This document shows, piece by piece, positions 15,561-23,715 of a stretch of 29,727 nucleotides of DNA. The stretch is taken from the NCBI GenBank assembly GCA_041165345.1, contig JBEANQ010000009.1:1-29727 (forward strand), in the 5' to 3' direction. Origin of the DNA: JBBKWH01 sp041165345 (GTDB lineage: Bacteria > Pseudomonadota > Gammaproteobacteria > Pseudomonadales > Moraxellaceae). The first letter of the stretch is position 1; each line of letters starts with the position of its first letter. The translations under genes were made by a program, and so were the position numbers. Below the pieces are notes generated by a model, which ran no database searches, was not told the DNA's origin, and worked only from the letters and a program-made list of their open reading frames with translations.

Positions 15561-15590
15561 ATTGTACGCGCTCAAAATAGCGTTTCCCAA
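15561..15590 (-). promoter_or_regulatory. Candidate acnD promoter
   Basis: Minus-strand -35 TTGGGA (15590-15585) and -10 TACAAT (15566-15561) with an 18-bp spacer, giving a leader of roughly 73 nt. A second -35-like TTGACT lies further upstream near 15614-15619 but has no good -10. Confidence 0.45.
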
Positions 15591-15741
15591 ATCTGATATT
15601 TTTCATAAATTTAAGTCAAAAAATGGCCTTTTTTAGAGCTTTTGCACCAATTTTACCAAATATTTTTTTTTGCGAAGGTGTTTTGTCTAGAATCGGCTGA
15701 TTAAACTGCCACTCATTCAACGGTTGATGCAGAGGATTGCC

Positions 15742-16488
15742 ATGTCTGATTTAACCCCGTATGCGCCGCCATCATTTGCGTGCTTCACCCTGACAGGGCC
15801 AGACGCCGAGACGTTTTTGCAAGGCCAAGTGACGGTCGATGTGGCCGACTTGACCATGCAGCAACGCCGCCCCACCGCCATTTGTGACCTCAAAGGCCGT
15901 GTCCAGTTTGGCTTATGGATCATGCGGTTGGCCGCCGATAGTTTTGAGATTACCGTATCAGCCGATCTGTTGGACGCCTTGCGCCTGCATGTGCGCAAGT
16001 ATGGGGCGTTTTCTAAAATGACCCCCAGCACGCCCAGCGATGCCTACCCAACGGTCATGAATGGTCAGGCCGACTTTAGCGCCGACGCCAGCCTTGCCGA
16101 CCCACAGGCATGGCAACAGGCCGCCATCTGCAACGGCGACGCATGGATCAACATGCAAACCCAAGGGCTGTTTCAGCCGCAAGAGCTACGCCTGCACCAA
16201 CGCGGTGGGGTCGATTACGACAAAGGCTGTTATTTGGGCCAAGAAATTGTGGCGCGGCTGTATTTTCGGGCAAAACCCAAAGCATGGCTGCATCGGATTG
16301 CCGGTACAGGCGACACCCCCCACGCCGGTCAAACGCTGATTGAAGGCGTGGATGTGGTCAATGCGCTCGCCACGCCAGACGGTTGGCAAGCCTTAGTGAT
16401 CGCCAAACCCGCCGCCTTAGAGGGCAGTACGTTTGATGGGCTTGATTTACCAGATGGCTTAAATGGCGAGGTGGGGCGCGTCGTTTGA
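15742..16488 (+). CDS. ygfZ: YgfZ-like folate-binding Fe-S cluster protein
   Basis: Protein of 248 aa of the YgfZ/CAF17 family, folate-dependent factors that help maintain Fe-S enzymes. The family signature K-G-C-Y-x-G-Q-E is present as KGCYLGQE (161-168), with the essential cysteine C163. The N-terminal part, FACFTLTGPDAETFLQGQVT, is typical. It is shorter than E. coli YgfZ (326 aa), mainly by a shorter C-terminal portion. The ATG at 15742 has AGAGGA about 5 nt upstream; in-frame TTG and ATG codons at 15724 and 15727 would only add six residues. The last codons overlap the next gene's TTG start. It is divergent from acnD, itself an Fe-S enzyme. Confidence 0.88.
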   Translation: MSDLTPYAPPSFACFTLTGPDAETFLQGQVTVDVADLTMQQRRPTAICDLKGRVQFGLWIMRLAADSFEITVSADLLDALRLHVRKYGAFSKMTPSTPSDAYPTVMNGQADFSADASLADPQAWQQAAICNGDAWINMQTQGLFQPQELRLHQRGGVDYDKGCYLGQEIVARLYFRAKPKAWLHRIAGTGDTPHAGQTLIEGVDVVNALATPDGWQALVIAKPAALEGSTFDGLDLPDGLNGEVGRVV

Positions 16489-16844
16489 AGGTCTTGTTTG
16501 TCTGTAGCCGCAACCAATGGCGCAGCCCCACTGCCGAGCAGATTTTTCGGCGCGGCTATGGGGTGGCGGTACGGTCGGCAGGCACGGCCAGCAGCGCCCG
16601 ACGGGTGCTGTCTGCCGCAGACCTTATATGGGCAGACCTAATCTGTGTGATGGAAGACAAACACCAACAACGCCTACGCGCCACATACAGCCAACTGCTG
16701 CAACACAAACGCGTGGTAGTGCTGGATATTCCCGATGACTACCGCTACATGGACCCCGAACTGATTGAGCTATTGCTCACAGCAGTTGTGCCATTGCTGC
16801 CAACCGACGACCCTCAGCCATGTGGCGGGGTTTCGACCACATAA
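16485..16844 (+). CDS. Low-molecular-weight tyrosine phosphatase-like protein
   Basis: Protein of 119 aa beginning MKVLFVCSRNQWRSPTAEQI. The phosphatase P-loop C-x5-R-(S/T) is present as C7-SRNQW-R13-S14. The candidate general acid lies in DIPDDYRYMD (D81, D84 or D85). It belongs to the small LMW-PTP-like family, shorter than classical LMW-PTP (about 150 aa). The start is a TTG that shares bases with the ygfZ stop codon (TTGA), with purine-rich GAGGTGGGG upstream, so translation is coupled to ygfZ. The substrate is unknown. The last 31 nt overlap the convergent DUF2798 gene. Confidence 0.8.
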   Translation: MKVLFVCSRNQWRSPTAEQIFRRGYGVAVRSAGTASSARRVLSAADLIWADLICVMEDKHQQRLRATYSQLLQHKRVVVLDIPDDYRYMDPELIELLLTAVVPLLPTDDPQPCGGVSTT

Positions 16845-17056
16845 CCCACCACCCGCATCACCAGTGGGCGCAACACAAACAACAAGGCAAAGGCAATCGG
16901 CCAGACCTTAATAAACGCGTGCAGCCAAATACTGACAAAATGCGGGTTCATGCCGGTATTTAAAAACGTCACCAAACCAGACATTAAAAACGCCATCATC
17001 ATCGACATCAGCAACGCAATGAGCAATGGGGTAAACCGCGCCGGAATTTTTTGCAT
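16814..17056 (-). CDS. DUF2798 small membrane protein
   Basis: Protein of 80 aa, MQKIPARFTPLLIALLMSMM onward, with two predicted transmembrane segments (about 9-33 and 46-68). The KIPxRF start and the MSxxMSxxVT pattern fit the uncharacterised DUF2798 family. The ATG at 17056 has GGAG 7 nt upstream; the frame is open for 43 codons more upstream, but those are not conserved-looking. Its 3' end overlaps the phosphatase-like gene by 31 nt in antisense. Function unknown. Confidence 0.75.
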   Translation of the reverse strand: MQKIPARFTPLLIALLMSMMMAFLMSGLVTFLNTGMNPHFVSIWLHAFIKVWPIAFALLFVLRPLVMRVVGYVVETPPHG

Positions 17057-17171
17057 GACCACTCCAAGGACAGACTCATTCACGAATGAATGTAGCAAAT
17101 CGACTCCCATCGCATTGTGAAGGTTCTGTTTTGCCCATTTTGCCCCTGCCCACGTCCCAAGCCGTCGCCTA

Positions 17172-17200
17172 TGTCCATCGCCCACCTCACCGCCTATAAT
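17172..17200 (+). promoter_or_regulatory. Candidate rep promoter
   Basis: A perfect -10 TATAAT (17195-17200) lies 17 bp after a poor -35 (TGTCCA, 17172-17177). Transcription would start near 17207, leaving a leader of about 20 nt with the Shine-Dalgarno sequence. This also argues against starting the protein at 17199. Confidence 0.6.
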
Positions 17201-17225
17201 GCCCGCTCACGCCGGAGACCCCACC

Positions 17226-19274
17226 ATGAGCGGCCACAACGCCACACTGTCAGCCTTAAATCCACGTCAGCAAGAGGCGCTTGAATACGTCAGCGGCCCC
17301 ATGCTGGTTTTGGCGGGTGCGGGGTCGGGCAAAACAGCGGTGATTACCCGCAAAATTGCCCACTTGATCCACAACTGCAACATGCCCGCCCACCGTATTG
17401 TGGCCATGACCTTTACCAACAAAGCCGCCCGCGAAATGAAAGCACGGGTCAGCAAATTGCTCGGCAAAGACGAAGGCCGTGGCTTGACCGTCTCGACCTT
17501 TCATAACTTTGGCCTAAACCTGCTCCGTTTTGAACTCAAGCACACCGCGCTTAAAAACAACTTCTCGATCATGGACGGCGACGACTGCAAGCGCCTGCTG
17601 ATGGATCTGATGCAACGCGACAACATGAGCGGTGCCGAAAGCAAAGAACTGATTGCCAAAGCCATGCGCCGTATTAGCGAATGGAAAAACGACCTCACCC
17701 TACCCGCCGAAGCGATCAGCACCGCCGTTGACAACGAAGAACTGCATCTGGCGCATCTCTATGAACTCTACGAGCGCAATATTCGCGCCTATAACGCCGT
17801 CGATTTTGACGACCTGATCGTCCTGCCCACACGCTTGCTACAAGACAATCCGGAAATCCGTGACAAATGGCAAAACCGCGTGCGCTACCTGCTGGTGGAC
17901 GAATACCAAGACACCAACACCGCACAATATTTGCTGGTCAAACTACTGGTGGGCGTACAAGCACGGTTTACCGCCGTCGGCGATGACGACCAATCCATCT
18001 ATGCGTGGCGTGGTGCAAAGCCCGAAAACATGGCGCTGCTGGCCGAAGACTTTCCACAGCTTAAAGTGGTCAAACTCGAGCAAAACTATCGCTCCACCAC
18101 CCGAATTTTAAAAGCCGCTAACTCGGTGATCACCAACAACCCTCATTTGTTTGAAAAAAAACTCTGGTCAGACAAAGGCCATGGCGACGCCATTCGGGTC
18201 ATCACCTGCCGCAATGACGACGACGAAGCCGAACGCATCGTGCATGACATCATGACCCACAAGCTCATGAACGGAAAAACATGGCAACACTACGCCGTGC
18301 TGTATCGCGGCAACTTTCAGGCTCGCGTTCTAGAAACCCAACTGCGCCAAATGCAGATTCCCTACAAGCTGTCAGGTGGCACATCGTTTTTTGCCCGCGC
18401 CGAAATTAAAGACGTCATGAGCTACCTGCGCCTGATCATCAACCCTGACGATGACAGCGCCTTTTTGCGTATTATCAACACCCCCAAGCGTGCCATTGGC
18501 CCCGCCACTCTCGAAAAACTCGGCCTGTTTGCACAGGAATACACCGTCTCGCTCCTCATGGCGGCCAGCGACTTACGGCTGGGCATGGCCATGCCCAAAA
18601 AAGCCGCCGCCCAACTGCATGACTTTGCCAATTTTATTGACCAATACACCCGTGACCTGCACGACCACAGCGACCCCGTACCGTTGGTGCGGCAAATGAT
18701 CAACGAAACCGGCTATATCGACTACATCAAAGAGCAAGCGGCCACCCCGCAAGCCGAAAAAAACAAACTCGACAACCTCGAAACCCTGTTGTCATCGATT
18801 CAAAACCTGATCAACAAAGCCGATGACGAAAACGAACGCAACATTGAAAGCGTGATTCGTAAACTGGTGCTGCTCGACTTGCTCGACCAACAACAAGAAG
18901 AAGAAGACACCGACAAGGTCAACCTAATGACCCTGCACGCCGCCAAAGGACTAGAGTTTCCATATGTGTACATCATGGGGCTAGAAGAAGACCTACTGCC
19001 GCACCGCAACTCGATTGCCGCAGACACCATCGAAGAAGAACGCCGCCTGATGTACGTCGGCATCACCCGTGCCCGTCAAGGCTTAACCCTCACCCTTGCC
19101 AGCCAACGCAAAGCCGGTGGGCAAATGCGCCACACCACGCCCAGTCGGTTTTTGGACGAACTGCCCGAAGACGAACTGGAATGGTCTGGCAAAGCCAAGC
19201 AAAAGACCTCAAACGTCGACCCCAAAGCGCAGGCACAAGCCTACCTTGCCAACCTCAAAGCCCTGATGAAATAA
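17226..19274 (+). CDS. rep: ATP-dependent DNA helicase Rep
   Basis: Superfamily 1A 3'-5' helicase of 682 aa (E. coli Rep is 673) that helps replication forks pass protein barriers. Seen in order are Walker A AGAGSGKT (30-37), Ia TFTNKAA, Walker B VDEYQDTN (D225, E226), III GDDDQSIYAWRGA, IV QNYRS, V MTLHAAKGLEFPYVY, and VI YVGITRAR (610-617). It is called Rep rather than UvrD because of LEQNYRSTTRILKAAN, ISGGTSFFxRxEIKD-like residues, PKRxIGPATLxKLG, and the C-terminal LANLKALMK. The start at 17226 has GGAG about 8 nt upstream and follows a TATAAT -10. Confidence 0.95.
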   Translation: MSGHNATLSALNPRQQEALEYVSGPMLVLAGAGSGKTAVITRKIAHLIHNCNMPAHRIVAMTFTNKAAREMKARVSKLLGKDEGRGLTVSTFHNFGLNLLRFELKHTALKNNFSIMDGDDCKRLLMDLMQRDNMSGAESKELIAKAMRRISEWKNDLTLPAEAISTAVDNEELHLAHLYELYERNIRAYNAVDFDDLIVLPTRLLQDNPEIRDKWQNRVRYLLVDEYQDTNTAQYLLVKLLVGVQARFTAVGDDDQSIYAWRGAKPENMALLAEDFPQLKVVKLEQNYRSTTRILKAANSVITNNPHLFEKKLWSDKGHGDAIRVITCRNDDDEAERIVHDIMTHKLMNGKTWQHYAVLYRGNFQARVLETQLRQMQIPYKLSGGTSFFARAEIKDVMSYLRLIINPDDDSAFLRIINTPKRAIGPATLEKLGLFAQEYTVSLLMAASDLRLGMAMPKKAAAQLHDFANFIDQYTRDLHDHSDPVPLVRQMINETGYIDYIKEQAATPQAEKNKLDNLETLLSSIQNLINKADDENERNIESVIRKLVLLDLLDQQQEEEDTDKVNLMTLHAAKGLEFPYVYIMGLEEDLLPHRNSIAADTIEEERRLMYVGITRARQGLTLTLASQRKAGGQMRHTTPSRFLDELPEDELEWSGKAKQKTSNVDPKAQAQAYLANLKALMK

Positions 19275-19300
19275 CACATCAAAACCGTGAACCGACTGTA

Positions 19301-19326
19301 CAGCAGGTATCACCAGTAGCCTGCTG
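19301..19326. repeat. 7-bp inverted repeat after rep
   Basis: CAGCAGG (19301-19307) and CCTGCTG (19320-19326) flank 12 nt. There is no T-tract, so it is at most a weak transcription end or mRNA 3' structure. Confidence 0.4.
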
Positions 19327-19346
19327 CATCATCTGGCACACATTCT

Positions 19347-19355
19347 TGCTATGAT
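19347..19355 (+). promoter_or_regulatory. Candidate extended -10 promoter of the UDP-sugar dehydrogenase gene
   Basis: TGCTATGAT (19347-19355) is an extended -10 element (TG-n-TATGAT) about 30 nt before the start codon. No good -35 precedes it, which is usual for extended -10 promoters. Confidence 0.4.
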
Positions 19356-19385
19356 TCGAGGCGTTTCATACCGATCAACGAGACG

Positions 19386-20672
19386 ATGATGTCCTATTTT
19401 AACGACTCCACTACCGTTGCCATTGTTGGTCTAGGCTATGTCGGCCTACCACTTGCACTGGCCTTTGGCCGCATGATGCCCACGATTGGGTTTGACATTA
19501 ACGACGAAAAAATCAAGGCATATCAACATCACACTGACCCCACAGGGGAAATGAACGCCGAACAATTTACGCGCTCAAACCACATTGTGTTCACAGCCCA
19601 TCCAAGCGACTTAGCCCGTGCGGACTACATCATCACTGCCGTTCCCACCCCCATCAATAACGCCAAACTGCCCGACCTCTCGCCTGTTGAATCGGCCAGT
19701 CGGTTGATTGCCCAACACATGAAAGACGGCGCGACGGTCATTTTTGAATCCACCGTTTACCCCGGTGTGACCGAAGAAGTCTGCGAACCCATTTTGCGGG
19801 CGTCCGGCAAAGCCTTTCGGTTGGGCTACTCACCCGAGCGCATTAACCCTGGTGACAAAGCCCGCCCGCTTGAATCGATTGTCAAAATTGTCTCGGGACA
19901 AGACGCGCAAACCTTGGCTGATGTCTCGGCGCTGTATCAACAGATCATCACCGCAGGCGTGCATGAAGCGCCCTCGATTAAAGTCGCCGAAGCCGCCAAA
20001 ATCTTAGAAAACACCCAGCGTGATGTGAATATCGCCCTGATGAATGAGTTTGCGCTCATCTGCCAACGAGCCGGTGTAGACACCCAAGACGTACTGGCCG
20101 CCGCAGGCACCAAATGGAACTTTCTAAAATTTTACCCTGGTTTAGTTGGTGGCCATTGTATTGGGGTGGATCCGTATTACCTCACCTTTCGTGCCGAACA
20201 GTTGGGCTATCATGCCGACCTGATCATGGCAGCTCGCCATATTAATGACGGCATGGGGCTGCATATTGCCCAAGAATGCATTCGCCTGTTGTGCAAAAAT
20301 GGCGCAACCGTGGGTCGTGCCAACGTCTTGATGATGGGGCTCACCTTTAAAGAAAACTGCGCCGACACCCGCAATACCCGTGTCATCGATATTGTGCAAG
20401 AGCTGCAACGCTATGGGGTGACGGTCAATGTGATTGATCCGGTCGCCGACCCCGCAGAAGTCGCGCATGAATATGGCCTTACCATCGGTCAATTCACCGA
20501 CGTCGAGCGGTATGATGGCGTGATTGCTGCGGTGAGCCATGACGCCTTTAGCGCATGGTCAGTGGCCGACATCCGCGCACGTTGTGTGGCTGATGCCCCA
20601 TTTTTAGATGTGAAAGGGCAATTTGACCGCACGACACTGCATGACGCAGGGTTTACTGTCTGGCGTCTATAG
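19386..20672 (+). CDS. UDP-sugar 6-dehydrogenase (TviB/WbpO-like)
   Basis: NAD-dependent nucleotide-sugar dehydrogenase of 428 aa. It oxidises C6 of a UDP-HexNAc (probably UDP-GlcNAc or UDP-GalNAc) to the uronic acid. It has the Rossmann motif GLGYVGLPLA (16-25), SPERINPGD (149-157), ENTQRDVNIALMNE with the catalytic Asn/Lys region, and catalytic C258 in GGHCIGVDPYY. The motif forms fit the TviB/WbpO/WbpA branch better than UDP-glucose dehydrogenase. Tandem ATGs at 19386 and 19389 are both usable. No glycosyltransferases or export genes surround it, so it is an isolated member between rep and dut. The exact substrate is inferred. Confidence 0.85.
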   Translation: MMSYFNDSTTVAIVGLGYVGLPLALAFGRMMPTIGFDINDEKIKAYQHHTDPTGEMNAEQFTRSNHIVFTAHPSDLARADYIITAVPTPINNAKLPDLSPVESASRLIAQHMKDGATVIFESTVYPGVTEEVCEPILRASGKAFRLGYSPERINPGDKARPLESIVKIVSGQDAQTLADVSALYQQIITAGVHEAPSIKVAEAAKILENTQRDVNIALMNEFALICQRAGVDTQDVLAAAGTKWNFLKFYPGLVGGHCIGVDPYYLTFRAEQLGYHADLIMAARHINDGMGLHIAQECIRLLCKNGATVGRANVLMMGLTFKENCADTRNTRVIDIVQELQRYGVTVNVIDPVADPAEVAHEYGLTIGQFTDVERYDGVIAAVSHDAFSAWSVADIRARCVADAPFLDVKGQFDRTTLHDAGFTVWRL

Positions 20673-20731
20673 CCTTGCATCTGCGGTCATCAATCTGTTT
20701 TGATTCATTGTTTTGTTTGGAATGATATGTC

Positions 20732-21187
20732 ATGAAGCTGCAACTGAAAATTTTAGACCCGCGTATTGGCAGCACATGGCCGCTGCCCAGTTACGGCACA
20801 GCAGGTTCGGCGGGCATTGACCTGCGCGCCTGCTTAGACAGCGACGCCATCACCATTGATGCAGGCCAAACGGTCTTGGTCAAAACAGGCCTCTCGATCT
20901 ATATCGCTGATGCTGGTTTTGCCGGTATGATTTTGCCGCGCTCAGGCTTAGGCCATAAACATGGCATTGTGTTGGGCAACCTTGTCGGCCTGATTGACTC
21001 CGACTATCAAGGTGAACTGATGGTGTCGGTTTGGAACCGCAGTCAAACCCCATTCACGCTTGAAGCCGGTGAGCGTATGGCACAATATGTGCTCGTGCCA
21101 GTGCTGCAAGCACAGTTTGAGATTGTCGATGAGTTTGAAGCCAGTAGTCGCGGCGAAGGGGGCTTTGGTCATACTGGCAGACAATAA
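20732..21187 (+). CDS. dut: dUTP diphosphatase (dUTPase)
   Basis: Trimeric dUTPase of 151 aa that hydrolyses dUTP to dUMP and PPi. All five family motifs are present: AGSAGIDLRA, PRSGLGHKHG, GLIDSDYQGEL with the uracil/sugar pocket, GERMAQYVLVP, and the glycine-rich C-terminal arm SSRGEGGFGHTG. Length is typical. The start at 20732 has only a weak GGA upstream. It precedes the algC-type gene and argB, an order seen in Pseudomonadales. Confidence 0.96.
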   Translation: MKLQLKILDPRIGSTWPLPSYGTAGSAGIDLRACLDSDAITIDAGQTVLVKTGLSIYIADAGFAGMILPRSGLGHKHGIVLGNLVGLIDSDYQGELMVSVWNRSQTPFTLEAGERMAQYVLVPVLQAQFEIVDEFEASSRGEGGFGHTGRQ

Positions 21188-21205
21188 GCAGCCACATGAC
21201 CGTAT

Positions 21206-21229
21206 AGAATGCCCACGATGGGCATTCTT
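21206..21229 (+). terminator. Hairpin terminator after dut
   Basis: Perfect stem AGAATGCCCA (21206-21215) and TGGGCATTCT (21219-21228) with a CGA loop. The following tract is only TTCC-ATTT, so it may attenuate rather than stop transcription into the next gene. The stem sequence recurs in the argB terminator. Confidence 0.6.
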
Positions 21230-21261
21230 CCATTTACCACCAACGATCAGGGAAGCATCAC

Positions 21262-23688
21262 GTGCAGGACAACGCCAAACATACTCCATCCCGCTTTAGT
21301 GGCAAGCTCAATGCCTTGGCGTTTCATGTCTTGATGACGTTCTCCGCTAGTGCTGGTGGTTATTTTGTATTGCAACAAATGGTTGATAGTGCCAGCGTCC
21401 AGCAAACCAAAGCAGTTGGCGAACAAATTTCAGCACTCATCGAGCAGCAAACCAGCAGCCTAAAAGCACAAACTGCTCTCATTGCTCAACAACCTGACTT
21501 ACAAAGTAGTGCGGTTTTAAAAGCCGTGATTCCTGCCGAAGGCACTGTTCCGCCCACTTTAAGCTACACTGTGCAAGATCTGCTCAATCGCACACGCACA
21601 GGTATCACTCAACCGGAGCTTGCATTAGGCGAACAAAAAACCATTAAAATAAACACTGCCACCGCCATGCCTGCTGGAGGATATTTGGTAGCCGAATGGT
21701 CTTTTGCTCCCTTACAAAAAGCGCTCGAACAAAGCCTACCTCAAGACTATCAACTTCGCTTAGCACAAGCCAACAGTGGCGACCCTGTCGAAATCTTACG
21801 CTTACATGCCAACGGTAATGATGGCCTATTACAACCCGTGGCGGTTAACGTGGCTGGCTGGCAAGTCTTTGTTGGCCCAACCCACAGCAGTCAGTTACCC
21901 TTATTTGCCGCGCTCATCACCTTGCTCAGTGGTTTGGCTGCTATGGTGCCATGGCTCTTGCGTCGTGATCGTGGTTTAGCGACTAGCCCAACGCGTCCAA
22001 CAGACACTCCATTAATAGAGAACTCACCAACGCTAGACATCACACCGCCTCCCTCCATGAGCCAAGCGCTTGAGGGACTGCCTATTGTGCCGATTACGCC
22101 AGTGGTCTTGGCCAAGCCAGAGCCGACCCCTCACACCCCACCCGTAGCACCCAGCGAAAGCCCAGCTGCCTCAGCCGCGCCCAGCACCGCTGCTGTTGCA
22201 ACGCCAGAGACGCCCTCAACCACAGAACCCACCAGTAATCTGATGGAATTCTCGCTGGCCGACATCATGCTGCCAGACCTTGAGCTGTCCGAAGTCACCG
22301 CCCCTCGCTTTCCCTCGCATCTGTTTCGTGCTTACGATATTCGTGGCCGCACAGCGGACATGCCAGATGAGCTGGTCAGCCACATTGGGCGTGCATTGGG
22401 CAGTGTCTTGCGTGATAACGGCCAGCATCAACTGGTATTGGGCTATGACGTCCGCCTGACCAGTGAACACTATCGCGACCTGATCCGCGACGGCCTCATC
22501 GCCAGTGGATTGACGGTCATCGACATTGGCCAAGTGCCCACCCCAATCATGCAACACGCCGCCCGCCAACATGATGGCAACGGCATTATGATTACCGCCA
22601 GCCATAACGCAGGCGACCAAAATGGCTTTAAATGGGTCATTGAAAACCACCCACCGACCCCAGAAGAAATCCACCAAGTGCAACTGCGCTGCATGGAACA
22701 AAACTTCATCAGTGGTCAAGGCCAATGCCGCCTACAAAACTTTAATGACAGCTACTTAGACAGCCTATTGGGCGATGTCTTGCTCAACCAAACCTTTGAA
22801 GTCTCACTCGATGGCCTCAATGGCGCAATGGGCAATATTGCACTGTCCGCACTGCGCGCCGCTGGCTGTCATGTCAGCAGCATGAACACCGACCCTGACG
22901 GCCACTTTCCGCATGGCGACCCTGACCCCTCACAAGCCAGCCGCCTTGACGACCTCTGTAACGACGTCATCATCAGCAACTCAGACATTGGCTTTGCCTT
23001 TGATGGCGACGGCGACCGTCTGGTGGTCATCGACGCAGAAGGCCAAATTGTCTCGCCCGATCAACTCATCGCCCTATACGCCATGATGGTGCTTGAAACC
23101 CAACCGGGTGCAGACATTGTGTTTGACGTCAAATGCAGCCGCACCATCTCCTCGGTCATTACCCAAGCGGGTGGTCGTCCGGTCATGGTGCGCAGTGGCA
23201 ATACGTTTATTCGGCAAGCGCTGCAATCCTCCCGTTATGACGCCGCCTTTGGGGCAGAATTCTCGGGTCACTACTTCTTTAATGACGGGCGCGGCCACAA
23301 CAACGACGACGGTCTATATGCCGCCATGCGACTCCTAGAATGGCTGGCGCTGCGTGGACAAAGCCTTGCCGAAGTCCTCAAGCTACTGCCGCAGCGTCTG
23401 GGCACACCCGACCTCTATTTGGCCCTTGGCACAACCGATGGCCGTCAGCTACTGGCCAACATTCAAGGCGCAGCCGAACAAATGGAAGACTGCCAAATCT
23501 CGTTACTTGATGGCGTTCGACTTGATTTTAACGACGGCTTTGGCATTATTCGCCAATCCAACACTGGGCCGTTTATGACGGCACGGTTTGATGCCGACAA
23601 TCCCGAATCCTTACATCGGATTCGCCAGATTTTTCATGATCTGGTCAGCCCCTATCATCCGGACATGGCCCAACGCCTAACCGAATAA
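21262..23688 (+). CDS. algC: Phosphomannomutase/phosphoglucomutase with membrane-anchored N-terminal extension
   Basis: Protein of 808 aa. The C-terminal 460 residues are an alpha-D-phosphohexomutase interconverting hexose-6-P and hexose-1-P: phosphoserine S447 in TASHNAGDQNGFK, Mg2+ loop DGDGDR (581-586), sugar loop GAEFSGH (664-670, usual GGE changed to GAE), and phosphate loop RQSNTGP (764-770). The N-terminal third has a transmembrane segment near 16-38, a probable periplasmic domain to about 210, a second transmembrane segment near 212-232, then a Pro/Ala-rich linker (about 235-335). The start is GTG with GGGA 8 nt upstream. Comparable long AlgC forms are known in some gammaproteobacteria; the role of the extension is unknown. 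Confidence 0.88.
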   Translation: MQDNAKHTPSRFSGKLNALAFHVLMTFSASAGGYFVLQQMVDSASVQQTKAVGEQISALIEQQTSSLKAQTALIAQQPDLQSSAVLKAVIPAEGTVPPTLSYTVQDLLNRTRTGITQPELALGEQKTIKINTATAMPAGGYLVAEWSFAPLQKALEQSLPQDYQLRLAQANSGDPVEILRLHANGNDGLLQPVAVNVAGWQVFVGPTHSSQLPLFAALITLLSGLAAMVPWLLRRDRGLATSPTRPTDTPLIENSPTLDITPPPSMSQALEGLPIVPITPVVLAKPEPTPHTPPVAPSESPAASAAPSTAAVATPETPSTTEPTSNLMEFSLADIMLPDLELSEVTAPRFPSHLFRAYDIRGRTADMPDELVSHIGRALGSVLRDNGQHQLVLGYDVRLTSEHYRDLIRDGLIASGLTVIDIGQVPTPIMQHAARQHDGNGIMITASHNAGDQNGFKWVIENHPPTPEEIHQVQLRCMEQNFISGQGQCRLQNFNDSYLDSLLGDVLLNQTFEVSLDGLNGAMGNIALSALRAAGCHVSSMNTDPDGHFPHGDPDPSQASRLDDLCNDVIISNSDIGFAFDGDGDRLVVIDAEGQIVSPDQLIALYAMMVLETQPGADIVFDVKCSRTISSVITQAGGRPVMVRSGNTFIRQALQSSRYDAAFGAEFSGHYFFNDGRGHNNDDGLYAAMRLLEWLALRGQSLAEVLKLLPQRLGTPDLYLALGTTDGRQLLANIQGAAEQMEDCQISLLDGVRLDFNDGFGIIRQSNTGPFMTARFDADNPESLHRIRQIFHDLVSPYHPDMAQRLTE

Positions 23689-23715
23689 ACCGCCTGTTAT
23701 TGCTGGAGCTGCCGC

